A stretch of DNA of 24,643 bases, taken from assembly GCF_001279725.1 (NCBI RefSeq), contig NZ_LGDE01000454.1, positions 1 through 24,643 on the forward strand. The letters are read 5' to 3'. Shown piece after piece: positions 1-7,973 of this stretch (positions are counted from its first letter, which is position 1; each line of letters begins with the position of its first letter). The position numbers and the translations under genes are program-made. Source of the DNA: Streptomyces sp. WM4235 (lineage in GTDB: Bacteria > Actinomycetota > Actinomycetes > Streptomycetales > Streptomycetaceae). The notes below the pieces were generated by a model. That model had not been told where the DNA came from. It made no database searches and saw only the letters and a program-made list of their open reading frames with translations.

Positions 1-38
1 GGGGGGACCCTGTGGGAGAGTAGGACGCCGCCGAACAA
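1..38 (+). rRNA. rrf: 5S ribosomal RNA, 3' end (partial)
   Basis: The first bases read as the 3' end of a Streptomyces 5S rRNA. They contain the loop E/helix IV segment (ggaccctgtgggagagtagg) and the closing strand acgccgccgaac, which pairs with the usual gttcggtggt-type 5' end lying outside the window. The 3' boundary is estimated to within a few bases. An intrinsic terminator follows within 12 bp, as expected at the end of an rrn operon. The 16S and 23S genes should lie to the left. Confidence 0.9.
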
Positions 39-48
39 TCATTGTGGG

Positions 49-82
49 AAAGCCCCGCACCCTTCAGGGTGCGGGGCTTTTC
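49..82 (+). terminator. Intrinsic terminator of the rrn operon
   Basis: A perfect 14-bp stem (49-62 with 67-80) has a TTCA loop and runs into a short T run (78-81). It sits just after the 5S end and before the ribosome binding site of the next gene. Transcription of the phosphatidyltransferase gene therefore probably starts independently in 83-155 or comes from read-through. Confidence 0.9.
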
Positions 83-167
83 TGCGTTCCGGGCCAGGTC
101 GAGGTCTCCTGTAGGGTCAGGGGGCAATCGTCTTCAATATTTCTACAGTCACAGTGGAGGCCCCCGG

Positions 168-758
168 GTGGAGGTCCAGGAGACTCGGGTTCAGACCGAC
201 CGAATTTTCACCATTCCCAACATCCTGAGCATGGCGCGCCTTGCCGGCGTGCCGTTGTTCCTCTGGTTGATCCTGGCGGGGCACGACGGCTGGGCCCTGG
301 CCGTTCTCATGCTCAGCGGGATCACCGACTACCTGGACGGGAAACTCGCGCGTCGCTGGAATCAGATCAGCAATCTGGGCCGGCTGCTCGACCCGGCAGC
401 GGACCGTCTGTACATCCTCACGACGCTGTTCGGCCTGACCTGGCGCGAGATTCTGCCCATCTGGCTCACCGCGGCCCTGCTCGCGCGAGAGCTGATGTTG
501 CTGGTCATGGTGTGGATCCTGAGACGACACGGCTATCCGCCGCCCCAGGTCAACTTCCTGGGCAAGGCCGCGACCTTCAACCTGATGTACGCGTTCCCCT
601 TGCTCCTGCTGAGTGACGGAACCGGCTGGTTGGCCTGGATGGCGTCAGTTTTCGGATGGGCGTTCGCCGGATGGGGTACAACCCTCTATTGGTGGGCAGG
701 AATCCTTTACGTGGTGCAGGTCCGCCGTCTGGTCAAGGCGGATGCCACGGCCGATTGA
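168..758 (+). CDS. clsA: CDP-alcohol phosphatidyltransferase, probable cardiolipin synthase
   Basis: This integral membrane phospholipid enzyme of about 196 residues transfers a phosphatidyl group from CDP-diacylglycerol to an alcohol. The family signature DGxxAR-x8-GxxxDxxxD is complete (DGKLARRW then GRLLDPAADR). It lies after the first membrane helix, and several more hydrophobic helices follow. I chose GTG 168 because GGAGG at 156-160 sits 7 nt upstream; the frame stays open further upstream, but that part overlaps the rrn terminator. In S. coelicolor the gene next to the large nucleotidyltransferase (SCO1389) is, as I recall, the eukaryotic-type cardiolipin synthase, and M. tuberculosis has pgsA2 at the equivalent place. 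Sequence alone does not distinguish cardiolipin synthase from phosphatidylglycerolphosphate synthase; context favours the former. Confidence 0.88.
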   Translation: MEVQETRVQTDRIFTIPNILSMARLAGVPLFLWLILAGHDGWALAVLMLSGITDYLDGKLARRWNQISNLGRLLDPAADRLYILTTLFGLTWREILPIWLTAALLARELMLLVMVWILRRHGYPPPQVNFLGKAATFNLMYAFPLLLLSDGTGWLAWMASVFGWAFAGWGTTLYWWAGILYVVQVRRLVKADATAD

Positions 759-858
759 ACTTGCTCGACGCCGGTACTGACGCGGAGGAGTTGCGAAGTC
801 ACCGTCCGAGACGGGTGAGGTCGGCTGACCGTCATCTCTCAAGGAGGACTCTTCCGAC

Positions 859-3357
859 ATGAAGGCCGTCGTGATGGCCGGTGGCGAAGGTACGCGTCTT
901 CGCCCGATGACCTCAAGCATGCCCAAGCCGCTCCTGCCGGTCGCCAACCGGCCGATCATGGAGCACGTGCTCAGGCTGCTCAAGCGGCATGGGCTCAGCG
1001 AGACCGTGGTTACCGTTCAGTTCCTGGCGTCCCTCGTCAAGAACTACTTCGGTGACGGCGAAGAGCTCGGAATGGAACTCACGTATGCCAACGAGGAGAA
1101 GCCACTCGGCACCGCCGGCAGCGTGAAAAATGCCGAGGAGGCCTTGAAGGACGACTCTTTCCTCGTCATTTCCGGCGACGCGCTCACCGACTTCGACCTC
1201 ACCGATCTCATCAACTTCCACAAAGAGAAAGGCGCACTCGTCACGGTGTGCCTCACTCGCGTGCCGAATCCCCTGGAATTCGGCATCACCATCGTGGACG
1301 AGGAAGGAAAAGTCGAACGCTTCCTGGAGAAGCCGACATGGGGACAGGTGTTCTCGGACACCGTCAACACCGGCATCTACGTCATGGAGCCCGAGGTCTT
1401 CAACTACGTCGACCCGGACGTATCGGTCGACTGGTCCGGCGACGTGTTCCCTCAGCTCATGAAGGAAGGCCGGCCGATCTACGGCTACGTGGCCGAGGGC
1501 TACTGGGAGGACGTCGGCACGCACGAGAGCTACGTCAAGGCACAGGCCGACGTACTCGAGGGCAAGGTCCAGGTCGACATGGACGGCTTCGAGATCTCCC
1601 CCGGGGTGTGGATCGCCGAGGGCGCGGAGGTGAGCCCGGACGCGGTACTGCGCGGGCCGCTGTACATCGGCGACTACGCGAAGGTCGAGGCCGGCGTCGA
1701 GATCCGCGAACACACGGTCATCGGATCGAACGTGGTCGTCAAGAGCGGGGCCTTCCTCCACAAAGCCGTCATCCACGACAACGTGTACATCGGACCCCAC
1801 AGCAATCTGCGCGGCTGCGTGATCGGCAAGAACACCGACATCATGCGGGCCGCCCGGATCGAGGACGGGGCCGTCATCGGTGACGAGTGCCTCGTCGGCG
1901 AGGAATCCATCGTCCAGGGGAACGTACGCGTCTACCCCTTCAAGACGATCGAAGCCGGCGCCTTCGTCAACACGTCGGTGATCTGGGAGTCGCGAGGACA
2001 GGCGCATCTGTTCGGTGCGCGCGGGGTCTCCGGCATCCTGAACGTCGAGATCACCCCCGAGCTGGTGGTCCGGCTCGCCGGAGCCTATGCGACGACCCTG
2101 AAGAAGGGCGCGATCGTCACCACGGCCCGAGACCACTCCCGAGGCGCGAGAGCACTGAAGCGTGCCGTGATCTCGGCGCTCCAGGCCAGCGCCATCAACG
2201 TCCGCGACCTGGAGAACGTGCCGCTGCCCGTGGCCCGACAGCAGACCGCGCGAGGAAGCGCCGGTGGCATCGTGCTCCGTACCTCGCCCGGCGTGCCGGA
2301 CTCGGTCGACATCATGTTCCTCGACGAGCGCGGAGCCGACCTCTCGCTCCAGCAACAGCGCAAGCTGGACCGGGTGTACGCACGTCAGGAGTACCGGCGC
2401 GCGTTCCCCGGCGAGATCGGTGACCTGCAGTTCCCGGGCAGCGTCTTCGACGCGTACACGGGCTCGCTGCTCAGGCGCGTGGACATCACCGGAGTCGCGG
2501 ACTCCGGACTCAAGGTCGTCGTGGACGCCTCGAACGGCAGTGCGGGCCTGGTCCTGCCGAGCCTGCTCGGTCGGCTCGGTGTGGACGCGCTCACCGTGAA
2601 CCCCGGCCTCGACGAATCCCGACCGACCGAGACCAGGGAATCCCGGCGGGCCGGGCTGGTGCGGCTGGGCGAGATCGTGGCGTCCTCGCGGGCCGCCTTC
2701 GGCGTGCGCTTCGACCCGGTGGGCGAGCGGATCTCGCTCGTCGACGAGCGCGGGCGGATCATCGAGGACGACCGGGCCCTGCTGGTCCTCCTCGACCTGG
2801 TCGCGGCGGAGAAGCGCAGCGGCAAGGTGGCGCTGCCCGTCACCACCACCCGGGTCGCCGAGCAGGTGGCGGCGTACCACGGGACCCAGGTGGAGTGGAC
2901 GACGACCTCGCCCGACGACCTGACGCGGGTGGGCCGGGCCGAGAACACCATCTTCGGCGGCGACGGCCGGGGCGGATTCATCGTTCCGGAGTTCAGCAGC
3001 GTCTTCGACGGTTCCGCGGCGTTCGTGCAGCTGATCGGGTTGGTGGCGCGCACACAGCTCACCCTCAGCCAGATCGACGCCCGCATTCCGCGGGCGCACG
3101 TGCTCAAGCGGGACGTCCCGACGCCGTGGGCGGTCAAGGGGCTCGTCATGCGGCGGGTCGTGGAGGCCGCCGGAGACCGTCAGGTGGACACCACCGACGG
3201 TGTGCGGGTGGTCGAGGCCGACGGGCGTTGGGCGCTGGTCCTTCCCGACCCGGCCGAAGCCGTCACGCACCTCTGGGCCGAGGGGCCCGACGACGCGTCC
3301 GCACAGGCACTGCTGGACGAGTGGGCGGCGGTCGTGGACGGTGCCGGCGATCACTGA
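859..3357 (+). CDS. manC: Mannose-1-phosphate guanylyltransferase-like protein with C-terminal phosphohexomutase-like domain
   Basis: This 832-residue cytoplasmic protein has three modules. Residues 1-235 are a sugar-nucleotidyltransferase with the intact signature [12 protein letters not shown]...PKP (7-24), a metal-site region SGDALTDFD (105-113) and FLEKP (155-159). Residues about 250-375 are a left-handed beta-helix of hexapeptide repeats. Residues about 385-825 follow the phosphomannomutase fold, but its active-site loops are altered. The serine loop reads RTSPGV (474-479) instead of TASHNP, and the metal loop reads DPVGER (619-624) instead of DGDADR. The sugar loop is GGDGRGG (700-706) and the phosphate loop LPDPAEA (795-801). 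The family makes GDP-mannose for glycans and protein O-mannosylation; the exact substrate here is inferred. AAGGAGGA (841-848) precedes ATG 859. The S. coelicolor counterpart is SCO1388 from memory. Confidence 0.85.
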   Translation: MKAVVMAGGEGTRLRPMTSSMPKPLLPVANRPIMEHVLRLLKRHGLSETVVTVQFLASLVKNYFGDGEELGMELTYANEEKPLGTAGSVKNAEEALKDDSFLVISGDALTDFDLTDLINFHKEKGALVTVCLTRVPNPLEFGITIVDEEGKVERFLEKPTWGQVFSDTVNTGIYVMEPEVFNYVDPDVSVDWSGDVFPQLMKEGRPIYGYVAEGYWEDVGTHESYVKAQADVLEGKVQVDMDGFEISPGVWIAEGAEVSPDAVLRGPLYIGDYAKVEAGVEIREHTVIGSNVVVKSGAFLHKAVIHDNVYIGPHSNLRGCVIGKNTDIMRAARIEDGAVIGDECLVGEESIVQGNVRVYPFKTIEAGAFVNTSVIWESRGQAHLFGARGVSGILNVEITPELVVRLAGAYATTLKKGAIVTTARDHSRGARALKRAVISALQASAINVRDLENVPLPVARQQTARGSAGGIVLRTSPGVPDSVDIMFLDERGADLSLQQQRKLDRVYARQEYRRAFPGEIGDLQFPGSVFDAYTGSLLRRVDITGVADSGLKVVVDASNGSAGLVLPSLLGRLGVDALTVNPGLDESRPTETRESRRAGLVRLGEIVASSRAAFGVRFDPVGERISLVDERGRIIEDDRALLVLLDLVAAEKRSGKVALPVTTTRVAEQVAAYHGTQVEWTTTSPDDLTRVGRAENTIFGGDGRGGFIVPEFSSVFDGSAAFVQLIGLVARTQLTLSQIDARIPRAHVLKRDVPTPWAVKGLVMRRVVEAAGDRQVDTTDGVRVVEADGRWALVLPDPAEAVTHLWAEGPDDASAQALLDEWAAVVDGAGDH

Positions 3358-3377
3358 ACGAAGCATGTGAGACACCG

Positions 3378-3424
3378 GTCCGGCGGGCCGGCAGGGGAAA
3401 GCCCTCCGTGCCGGCCCGCCGGAC
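3378..3424 (+). terminator. Hairpin terminator after the nucleotidyltransferase gene
   Basis: A perfect 16-bp stem (3378-3393 with 3409-3424) encloses a 15-nt loop that can form a further 3-bp GGG/CCC stem. It starts 20 nt after the stop codon. There is no T tract, as is usual for Streptomyces hairpin terminators. It separates the nucleotidyltransferase gene from the DUF881 trio. Confidence 0.75.
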
Positions 3425-3460
3425 GCCCGCATTCGGTGGCAACGGTGGTGACATGCGACG

Positions 3461-4372
3461 ATGTGGGGCATGTCGCAGCCGCCCAACAACCGGAGTTCGG
3501 CCACGCCGCCCGCGCGCCCGGACGCTTCCATGTCGCTGCTGACGCACGTGATGGACCACAGTCTCGACGAGGGCTACGCGGAAGCCTCGGCACGGCGCGC
3601 GGCGGACGGTACGGCGGGCCTTCCACGCACTCTCAAGGCCAAGCTCGGCCTCGCGGCCGGACTGGTGATCGCCGCCATGGTCGTCACCCTCGGAGCGGCC
3701 GAGGCGCGGATATCGGCGCCGGTGCTGGCCAAGGAGCGCCAGGAACTCATCGACCGGGTGGAGCGGGCCGACGAGCACGCGACCAGCGTGGAACGCGACA
3801 TCGAGCGGTTGCGCACCGAGGTCGCGGACAGCCAGCGCGAGGCGCTCAAGCAGCACGGCGGGGACCAGGGGCAACTAGTGGCGCTGCTGGCCGGCGCCAC
3901 CGACGTGCGCGGGCCGGGTATCAAACTCACCGTGGACGACGCCAAGGGATCCTCCTCCGGAGGCGGCGGCGGGCCGCGCGAGAGCGCCGGGTTCGCGAAC
4001 ACCGGCCGGCTCCGCGACCGGGACATGCAGAAGATCGTCAACGGGCTCTGGCAGTCCGGTGGGGAGGCGATCTCGATCAACGGTCAGCGCCTCACGGCCC
4101 TCTCGGCGATCAGGGCCGCGGGTGACGCGATACTGGTCGACAACAAGCCGCTGGTCCCCCCGTACGAAGTGCTCGCGGTGGGCGACAAGAAGAAGCTCGG
4201 GACCGCGTTCCAGGACTCCGTGGGCGGTCAGTACCTGCACGTGCTGCAGGAGAGCTACGGGATCCGCTCCGGTCTGGCGCCCGTGGACGACATCCGGCTG
4301 CAGGCCGCGTCGAGCCTGACCGTACGTACAGCTACAGCTACAGCAGCAGAGCCGAAGAAGGGTGCATCGTGA
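3461..4372 (+). CDS. DUF881 family membrane-anchored protein (first copy)
   Basis: About 303 residues. A cytoplasmic N-terminal segment of about 60 residues is followed by one transmembrane helix (about 62-82). Next come an extracytoplasmic coiled coil (about 88-132, rich in E, R and heptad leucines) and a DUF881 domain (about 135-285) with the family hallmarks GPGIKLTVDD, WQSGGEAISINGQRL and PPYEVLAVG. A glycine-rich insert (163-171) interrupts the domain. The family (YlxW/YlxX in Bacillus) sits beside sbp and cell-division genes in many Gram-positives; its biochemical role is not established. ATG 3461 lies after GGTGGTGA; ATG 3470 is an equally possible start with GGGG in front. The stop overlaps the next start by 4 nt (GTGA), indicating translational coupling. 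The 3' end carries a small CTACAG-type repeat (4325-4347) encoding TATAT. Confidence 0.88.
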   Translation: MWGMSQPPNNRSSATPPARPDASMSLLTHVMDHSLDEGYAEASARRAADGTAGLPRTLKAKLGLAAGLVIAAMVVTLGAAEARISAPVLAKERQELIDRVERADEHATSVERDIERLRTEVADSQREALKQHGGDQGQLVALLAGATDVRGPGIKLTVDDAKGSSSGGGGGPRESAGFANTGRLRDRDMQKIVNGLWQSGGEAISINGQRLTALSAIRAAGDAILVDNKPLVPPYEVLAVGDKKKLGTAFQDSVGGQYLHVLQESYGIRSGLAPVDDIRLQAASSLTVRTATATAAEPKKGAS

Positions 4373-4701
4373 TCGCGGTACTGGGCCTCGTGGTCGGAGT
4401 GGTGGTCGGACTTCTGGTCCGACCCGAAGTGCCGGCCGTGGTGGAGCCTTATCTGCCGATCGCCGTGGTGGCGGCGCTGGACGCGGTCTTCGGCGGTCTG
4501 CGGGCGATGCTGGACGGCATCTTCGTGGACAAGGTCTTCGTGGTGTCGTTCCTGTCCAACGTCGTGGTCGCCGCGCTGATCGTCTTCCTCGGAGACAAGC
4601 TGGGCGTCGGCGCGCAGTTGTCCACCGGTGTGGTCGTCGTGCTCGGCATCCGCATCTTCTCGAACGCCGCGGCCATCCGCCGGCACGTGTTCCGGGCGTG
4701 A
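4369..4701 (+). CDS. sbp: Small basic protein family membrane protein (DUF1290)
   Basis: This 110-residue membrane protein has three hydrophobic segments (about 2-17, 28-45 and 57-90). It has the family's characteristic segments VEPYLPIAVVAALDAVFGGLR, FVDKVFVVSFLSNVVVAALI and LGIRIFSNAAAIRRH. The family is found in Gram-positive bacteria next to DUF881 genes and division genes; no reaction is known. It begins with GTG inside the stop region of the first DUF881 gene and ends with the same GTGA arrangement against the second. The three are therefore almost certainly one translationally coupled unit, and probably make a membrane complex (inference). Confidence 0.93.
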   Translation: MIAVLGLVVGVVVGLLVRPEVPAVVEPYLPIAVVAALDAVFGGLRAMLDGIFVDKVFVVSFLSNVVVAALIVFLGDKLGVGAQLSTGVVVVLGIRIFSNAAAIRRHVFRA

Positions 4702-5516
4702 CGCCGATGACTACGGAGAACACCCCGCCGGAGGAACCGAACGTCCCCGAGCAGCCTCTTAAGGAAGGGTCGGCGCAGGCAGCCGAGCCCGAGGAGACCG
4801 GTCGGCAGCGCCTGGCGGCCGGTCTGTGGCCGCCAAGGGTGAGCCGCGCCCAACTGATCGTCGCGCTGTTGCTGTTCGTCCTCGGCCTGGGTCTGGCCAT
4901 CCAGGTCCGCTCGAACAGCGACTCGGGTGCTCCGCTGCGCGGGGCCCGTCAGGAGGACCTCGTGCGGATCCTCGACGAGCTCGACGGTCGGACCAAGCGC
5001 CTGGAGGACGAGAAACAGAGGTTGGAGGACCAACGCAAGGAGTTGGAGAACAGCTCCGATCAGGCCGAGGAGGCGCGCAAGCAGACCGTGGAGAAGGAAC
5101 GCCAACTGGGCATTCTGGCCGGTACGGTGGCTGCCCAGGGACCGGGCATCACGCTGCGGATCACCGACCCCACGGGGCAGGTGCAGCCGGACCAGCTCCT
5201 GGACACGCTGCAGGAGCTGCGGGCGGCCGGTGCCGAGGCGATCCAGATCAACGGTGTGCGGGTGGTGGCCGGGTCGTTCTTCTCGGACGAGGGCGGTGGG
5301 GTCGGCATCGATGGGAAGAAGATCACACAACCCTATGAGTTCAAGGTGATCGGCAAGCCACAGGACCTTGAGCCCGCGCTGAACATCCCCGGCGGCGTTG
5401 TACAGACGTTGGAGAAGGAACAAGCCACGGTCGCCGTCACACGGTCGGCGAAGATCGTTGTGGACGCCTTGCGGGCTGCGAAGCAGCCTGACTACGCTCG
5501 GTCGTCATCACCGTGA
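4698..5516 (+). CDS. DUF881 family membrane-anchored protein (second copy)
   Basis: 272 residues from GTG 4698, which overlaps the sbp stop by 4 nt; ATG 4707 would shorten it by 3. An acidic, proline-rich cytoplasmic tail (1-45) is followed by one transmembrane helix (about 51-70). A long charged coiled coil (about 85-138, with RLEDEKQRLEDQRKEL) and a DUF881 domain (about 139-262: GPGITLRITD, RAAGAEAIQINGVRV, QPYEFKVIG) follow. It has the same architecture as the first copy but lacks its glycine insert, so the two are diverged paralogues in one operon. The coiled coils could pair the two proteins (inference). In M. tuberculosis the equivalent gene is followed by gcvH; here 190 bp without a gene follow. 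Confidence 0.9.
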   Translation: MTPMTTENTPPEEPNVPEQPLKEGSAQAAEPEETGRQRLAAGLWPPRVSRAQLIVALLLFVLGLGLAIQVRSNSDSGAPLRGARQEDLVRILDELDGRTKRLEDEKQRLEDQRKELENSSDQAEEARKQTVEKERQLGILAGTVAAQGPGITLRITDPTGQVQPDQLLDTLQELRAAGAEAIQINGVRVVAGSFFSDEGGGVGIDGKKITQPYEFKVIGKPQDLEPALNIPGGVVQTLEKEQATVAVTRSAKIVVDALRAAKQPDYARSSSP

Positions 5517-5706
5517 CACGGGGCGTAACGTGGAGCGGCTCACGCGGGTGGATGCCTGCGGGGGGTCGAGGCACCGAAGTCGCGGTGCGTGGTGGAAACT
5601 GTCTGGTGGTTACGGACGTTGTGAGAATGTCCGGATCGGCAGGTGTGTGCATTCGGAGTTCGTCCTGCCCCACGGGCGGGTCTGTTTCGGTCAAGGGGAA
5701 TCGCCC

Positions 5707-6543
5707 GTGAAGTTGTTTGAGAAGTTGTTCGGCAAGAAGAACCGCGAGGAAGGCGGTGCCGCGAGGCATCGCGCGGGGCACGGAGACGGGGAAGGGCAGG
5801 GCGACCGGCCGCTCTTCCGCGACGAGGTCGCCGGCTCGGGTGATGTTTCGGGCGCGCAGGGCGCGTCGGCTGTTGACCCTGCCGGTACCGGACGCATAGG
5901 TTTCGGTGAACCATCAACCTCAAGTGCGGGTGGAGGGTTTGCCCCCGACCCGTATGCCACCAATGCCTCCGCGGGGCAGCCGCGGCGCGAGGAGCCGTCC
6001 ATGTCGGCCGAGCAGATCTGCAGCAGGTGCGGGCACCGCAGCGATGCGGCCAGCCGGTTCTGCTCCAGCTGCGGCGCGCCGCTGCGGCCGGGTCTGACGC
6101 CGGAGCGTGCTTCGGAGACCACGTCCACGATCTCGATCTCGGGCCTTGAGGCCTACGAGGCCGAGGTGTCGGGGCAACAGCACGTGTCGTCCTCGCTCTC
6201 TCCCGAGGCCCAGGCCGCGGTGGAAGCGCTGCCCCCCGGTTCCGCTCTGCTGATCGTGCGGCGCGGCCCCAACTCCGGCAGCCGGTTCCTCTTGGACGGC
6301 GAACTGACCACGGCCGGCCGGCACCCGCAGAGCGACATCTTCCTGGACGACGTCACCGTCTCCCGGCGGCATGTCGACTTCCGTCGGGGCCAGGACGGTG
6401 GCTTCACCGTCTCGGACGTGGGCAGCCTGAACGGCACGTACGTGAACCGAGAGCCGATCGACTCCGTCGCCCTGCACAACGGCGACGAGGTGCAGATCGG
6501 CAAGTACCGGCTGGTCTTCTACGCGAGCCTGCGGGGCATCTGA
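5707..6543 (+). CDS. garA: Zinc-ribbon and FHA domain protein, GarA/OdhI type
   Basis: 278 residues from GTG 5707, with AAGGGGA at 5693-5699. A basic amphipathic start (MKLFEKLFGKK) leads into a long Gly/Ala/Asp-rich stretch (20-98). A four-cysteine zinc ribbon follows (CSRC 105-108, CSSC 119-122), then the phospho-acceptor motif ETTS (137-140). A C-terminal FHA domain (about 180-275) has the GR (204-205), S219, H222 and NGT (242-244) binding residues intact. GarA and OdhI are FHA proteins that inhibit 2-oxoglutarate dehydrogenase and control glutamate metabolism; Thr phosphorylation in ETTS by PknB/PknG switches them off by intramolecular FHA binding. The FHA half is close to GarA, but GarA/OdhI are about 140-160 residues and lack the ribbon. 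It lies 19 bp upstream of ftsR, probably in one operon. The 190 bp in front of it hold no gene and no promoter I could assign. Confidence 0.88.
   Translation: MKLFEKLFGKKNREEGGAARHRAGHGDGEGQGDRPLFRDEVAGSGDVSGAQGASAVDPAGTGRIGFGEPSTSSAGGGFAPDPYATNASAGQPRREEPSMSAEQICSRCGHRSDAASRFCSSCGAPLRPGLTPERASETTSTISISGLEAYEAEVSGQQHVSSSLSPEAQAAVEALPPGSALLIVRRGPNSGSRFLLDGELTTAGRHPQSDIFLDDVTVSRRHVDFRRGQDGGFTVSDVGSLNGTYVNREPIDSVALHNGDEVQIGKYRLVFYASLRGI
5989..6003 (+). promoter_or_regulatory. Internal ribosome binding site with in-frame ATG in the FHA gene
   Basis: GAGGAG at 5989-5994 lies 6 nt before an in-frame ATG at 6001. Starting there would give a 180-residue form that keeps the zinc ribbon, ETTS and FHA domain but drops the low-complexity N-terminus. 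This may be the true start or a second one; GTG 5707 also has a good site. Confidence 0.45.
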
Positions 6544-6562
6544 CCCGTCAAGGGAAGGTCCC

Positions 6563-7324
6563 ATGCTGCGCACCCCGACAGGCGGTGCCGGAAACGGCAC
6601 CGCCGCCTCGGCCGGGCGGCTGGTGAGCATCGGCACGGTGCTCACCATGCTGCGTGACGAGTTTCCCGACGTCACGATCTCGAAGATCCGCTTCCTGGAG
6701 GCGGAGGGGCTCGTCGAGCCCCGGCGCACACCTTCCGGATACCGCAAGTTCAGCACCGACGACGTCGATCGGCTGAGCCGGATCCTGCGCCTCCAGCGGG
6801 ACCACTACATGCCGCTGAAGGTCATTCGCGAACAGCTCGACGCGCTCGACCGCGGCGAGCAGGTCCGCATCCCGTCGCCCACCATGCACGGGGACTCCGT
6901 CGACCCCGCGAGCCCCGCCGCCGTGTACGGCGAGGTGGGCCGAGAGCGCTCCACCGCGGCCCGGGTGGGCCGCGCCGAGCTGATCTCCGCCGCCGAGGTG
7001 GACGAGGTACAGCTCGGCGAGTGGGAATCGTACGGTCTCATCGCCGAGGCGCCGGGCGGCGGATTCGACGCCGAGACGGTCACCGTGGCCCGGTTGATCG
7101 CGGATCTCGGTCGATTCGGGCTCGAGCCCCGCCATCTGCGCGCCATGAAAGCGGCCGCGGATCGGGAGGCCGGTCTGGTCGAACAGCTCGTGGCCCCGCT
7201 GCGCCGACACCGCAACCCGCAGACCAGGGCCCATGCGGAGGCCACCATGAGGGAGCTCGCCGGGTTGTCCGTACGGCTCCACGAGGCCCTGGTACAGACC
7301 GCCCTCGGGGTCCGGCTCAACTGA
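6563..7324 (+). CDS. ftsR: MerR family regulator FtsR
   Basis: 253 residues. An N-terminal MerR winged helix (about 20-95) contains VSIGTVLTMLRDEFPDVTIS, IRFLEAEGLVEP and TPSGYRKFS. A middle linker follows, then a second helical region (about 130-250: LGEWESYGLIAE, GLEPRHLRAMKAAADREA) of the FtsR/Rv1828 type. In Corynebacterium glutamicum the orthologue next to odhI activates ftsZ, and in mycobacteria the equivalent gene is Rv1828. AAGGGAAGG (6549-6557) sits just before ATG 6563. Position directly behind the FHA gene is the conserved actinobacterial arrangement, which supports the orthology. Target genes in this organism are inferred only. Confidence 0.88.
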   Translation: MLRTPTGGAGNGTAASAGRLVSIGTVLTMLRDEFPDVTISKIRFLEAEGLVEPRRTPSGYRKFSTDDVDRLSRILRLQRDHYMPLKVIREQLDALDRGEQVRIPSPTMHGDSVDPASPAAVYGEVGRERSTAARVGRAELISAAEVDEVQLGEWESYGLIAEAPGGGFDAETVTVARLIADLGRFGLEPRHLRAMKAAADREAGLVEQLVAPLRRHRNPQTRAHAEATMRELAGLSVRLHEALVQTALGVRLN

Positions 7325-7347
7325 CCAGGGGGAGCCCGACTACCCAA

Positions 7348-7376
7348 ACCTGCCGGGCAGGTCCTAGGGTTGCTGT
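7348..7376 (+). promoter_or_regulatory. Leaderless promoter with spacer palindrome before the DUF151 gene
   Basis: A -10 hexamer TAGGGT (7365-7370) lies 6 nt before GTG 7377, fitting a leaderless transcript. Directly upstream is the inverted repeat ACCTGCCGGGCAGGT (7348-7362), which occupies the spacer where a MerR-type regulator would bind. No clear -35 hexamer is visible, as is common for MerR-activated promoters. The two neighbouring MerR proteins are candidate binders (inference). Confidence 0.5.
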
Positions 7377-7850
7377 GTGAACGAGCTCGACGTTGTGGGT
7401 GTCCGGGTGGAAATGCCCTCCAACCAACCGATCGTGCTCCTGCGTGAAGTGGGAGGCGATCGGTACCTCCCCATCTGGATCGGACCCGGGGAGGCGACCG
7501 CCATTGCCTTCGCGCAACAGGGCATGGCCCCTGCCCGTCCGCTGACGCACGACCTGTTCAAGGACGTGCTGGAAGCGGTCGGTGAGGAGCTCACCGAGGT
7601 TCGGATCACGGATCTGCGGGAGGGCGTCTTCTATGCGGAGCTTGTCTTCGCCAGCGGGGTCGAGGTGAGCGCGCGGCCCTCCGATGCCATAGCGCTGGCC
7701 CTGCGGACGGGGACGCCGATCTACGGCAGTGACGGCGTGCTCGACGACGCGGGCATCGCCATCCCCGATGAGCAGGAGGACGAGGTGGAGAAGTTCCGCG
7801 AGTTCCTCGACCAGATCTCGCCCGAGGACTTCGGCACCGGGCCGCAGTGA
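7377..7850 (+). CDS. Bifunctional nuclease family protein (DUF151)
   Basis: This 157-residue cytoplasmic protein has the BFN/DUF151 domain over about 1-135: PIVLLREVGGDRYLPIWIG, EATAIAFAQQG, RPLTHDLFKDVL and ARPSDAIALALRTGTPIYG. An acidic tail follows (DEQEDEVEKFREFLDQ). Plant and bacterial members have been reported to cleave DNA and RNA; the physiological role in actinobacteria (Rv1829 at the same place) is unknown. GTG 7377 has no ribosome binding site but a -10 box at the right distance, so the mRNA is probably leaderless. It lies between the two MerR genes. Confidence 0.9.
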   Translation: MNELDVVGVRVEMPSNQPIVLLREVGGDRYLPIWIGPGEATAIAFAQQGMAPARPLTHDLFKDVLEAVGEELTEVRITDLREGVFYAELVFASGVEVSARPSDAIALALRTGTPIYGSDGVLDDAGIAIPDEQEDEVEKFREFLDQISPEDFGTGPQ

Positions 7851-7946
7851 GGCGGCGCGCGCCGTGTCACCCTCCGTGAAGTTTCAGCCCATTCGAGTAG
7901 CCTTTCCCCGTAAAGGGACACGGGAAACCACTCTCAGGGTGATTAT

Positions 7947-7964
7947 CACTCGGCGTGCCGAGTG
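7947..7964. promoter_or_regulatory. 18-bp inverted repeat upstream of the second merR gene
   Basis: CACTCGGCGTGCCGAGTG has two perfect 8-bp arms around a 2-nt centre. It ends 9 bp before the -35 hexamer TTGACG. Its place fits an operator for the downstream MerR protein or another dimeric regulator. It could also be a weak terminator hairpin for the DUF151 gene, but no T run follows. Confidence 0.5.
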
Positions 7965-7973
7965 TGGCGATCG

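Noticed and set aside
656..862. 68-codon frame between the phosphatidyltransferase and nucleotidyltransferase genes
   Set aside because: It overlaps the 3' end of the first gene, has no ribosome binding site and no recognisable content.
913..3531. 872-codon open frame antisense to the nucleotidyltransferase gene
   Set aside because: Long antisense frames are a normal by-product of very high third-position GC. The translation has no domain-like pattern, and the plus-strand protein is clearly real.
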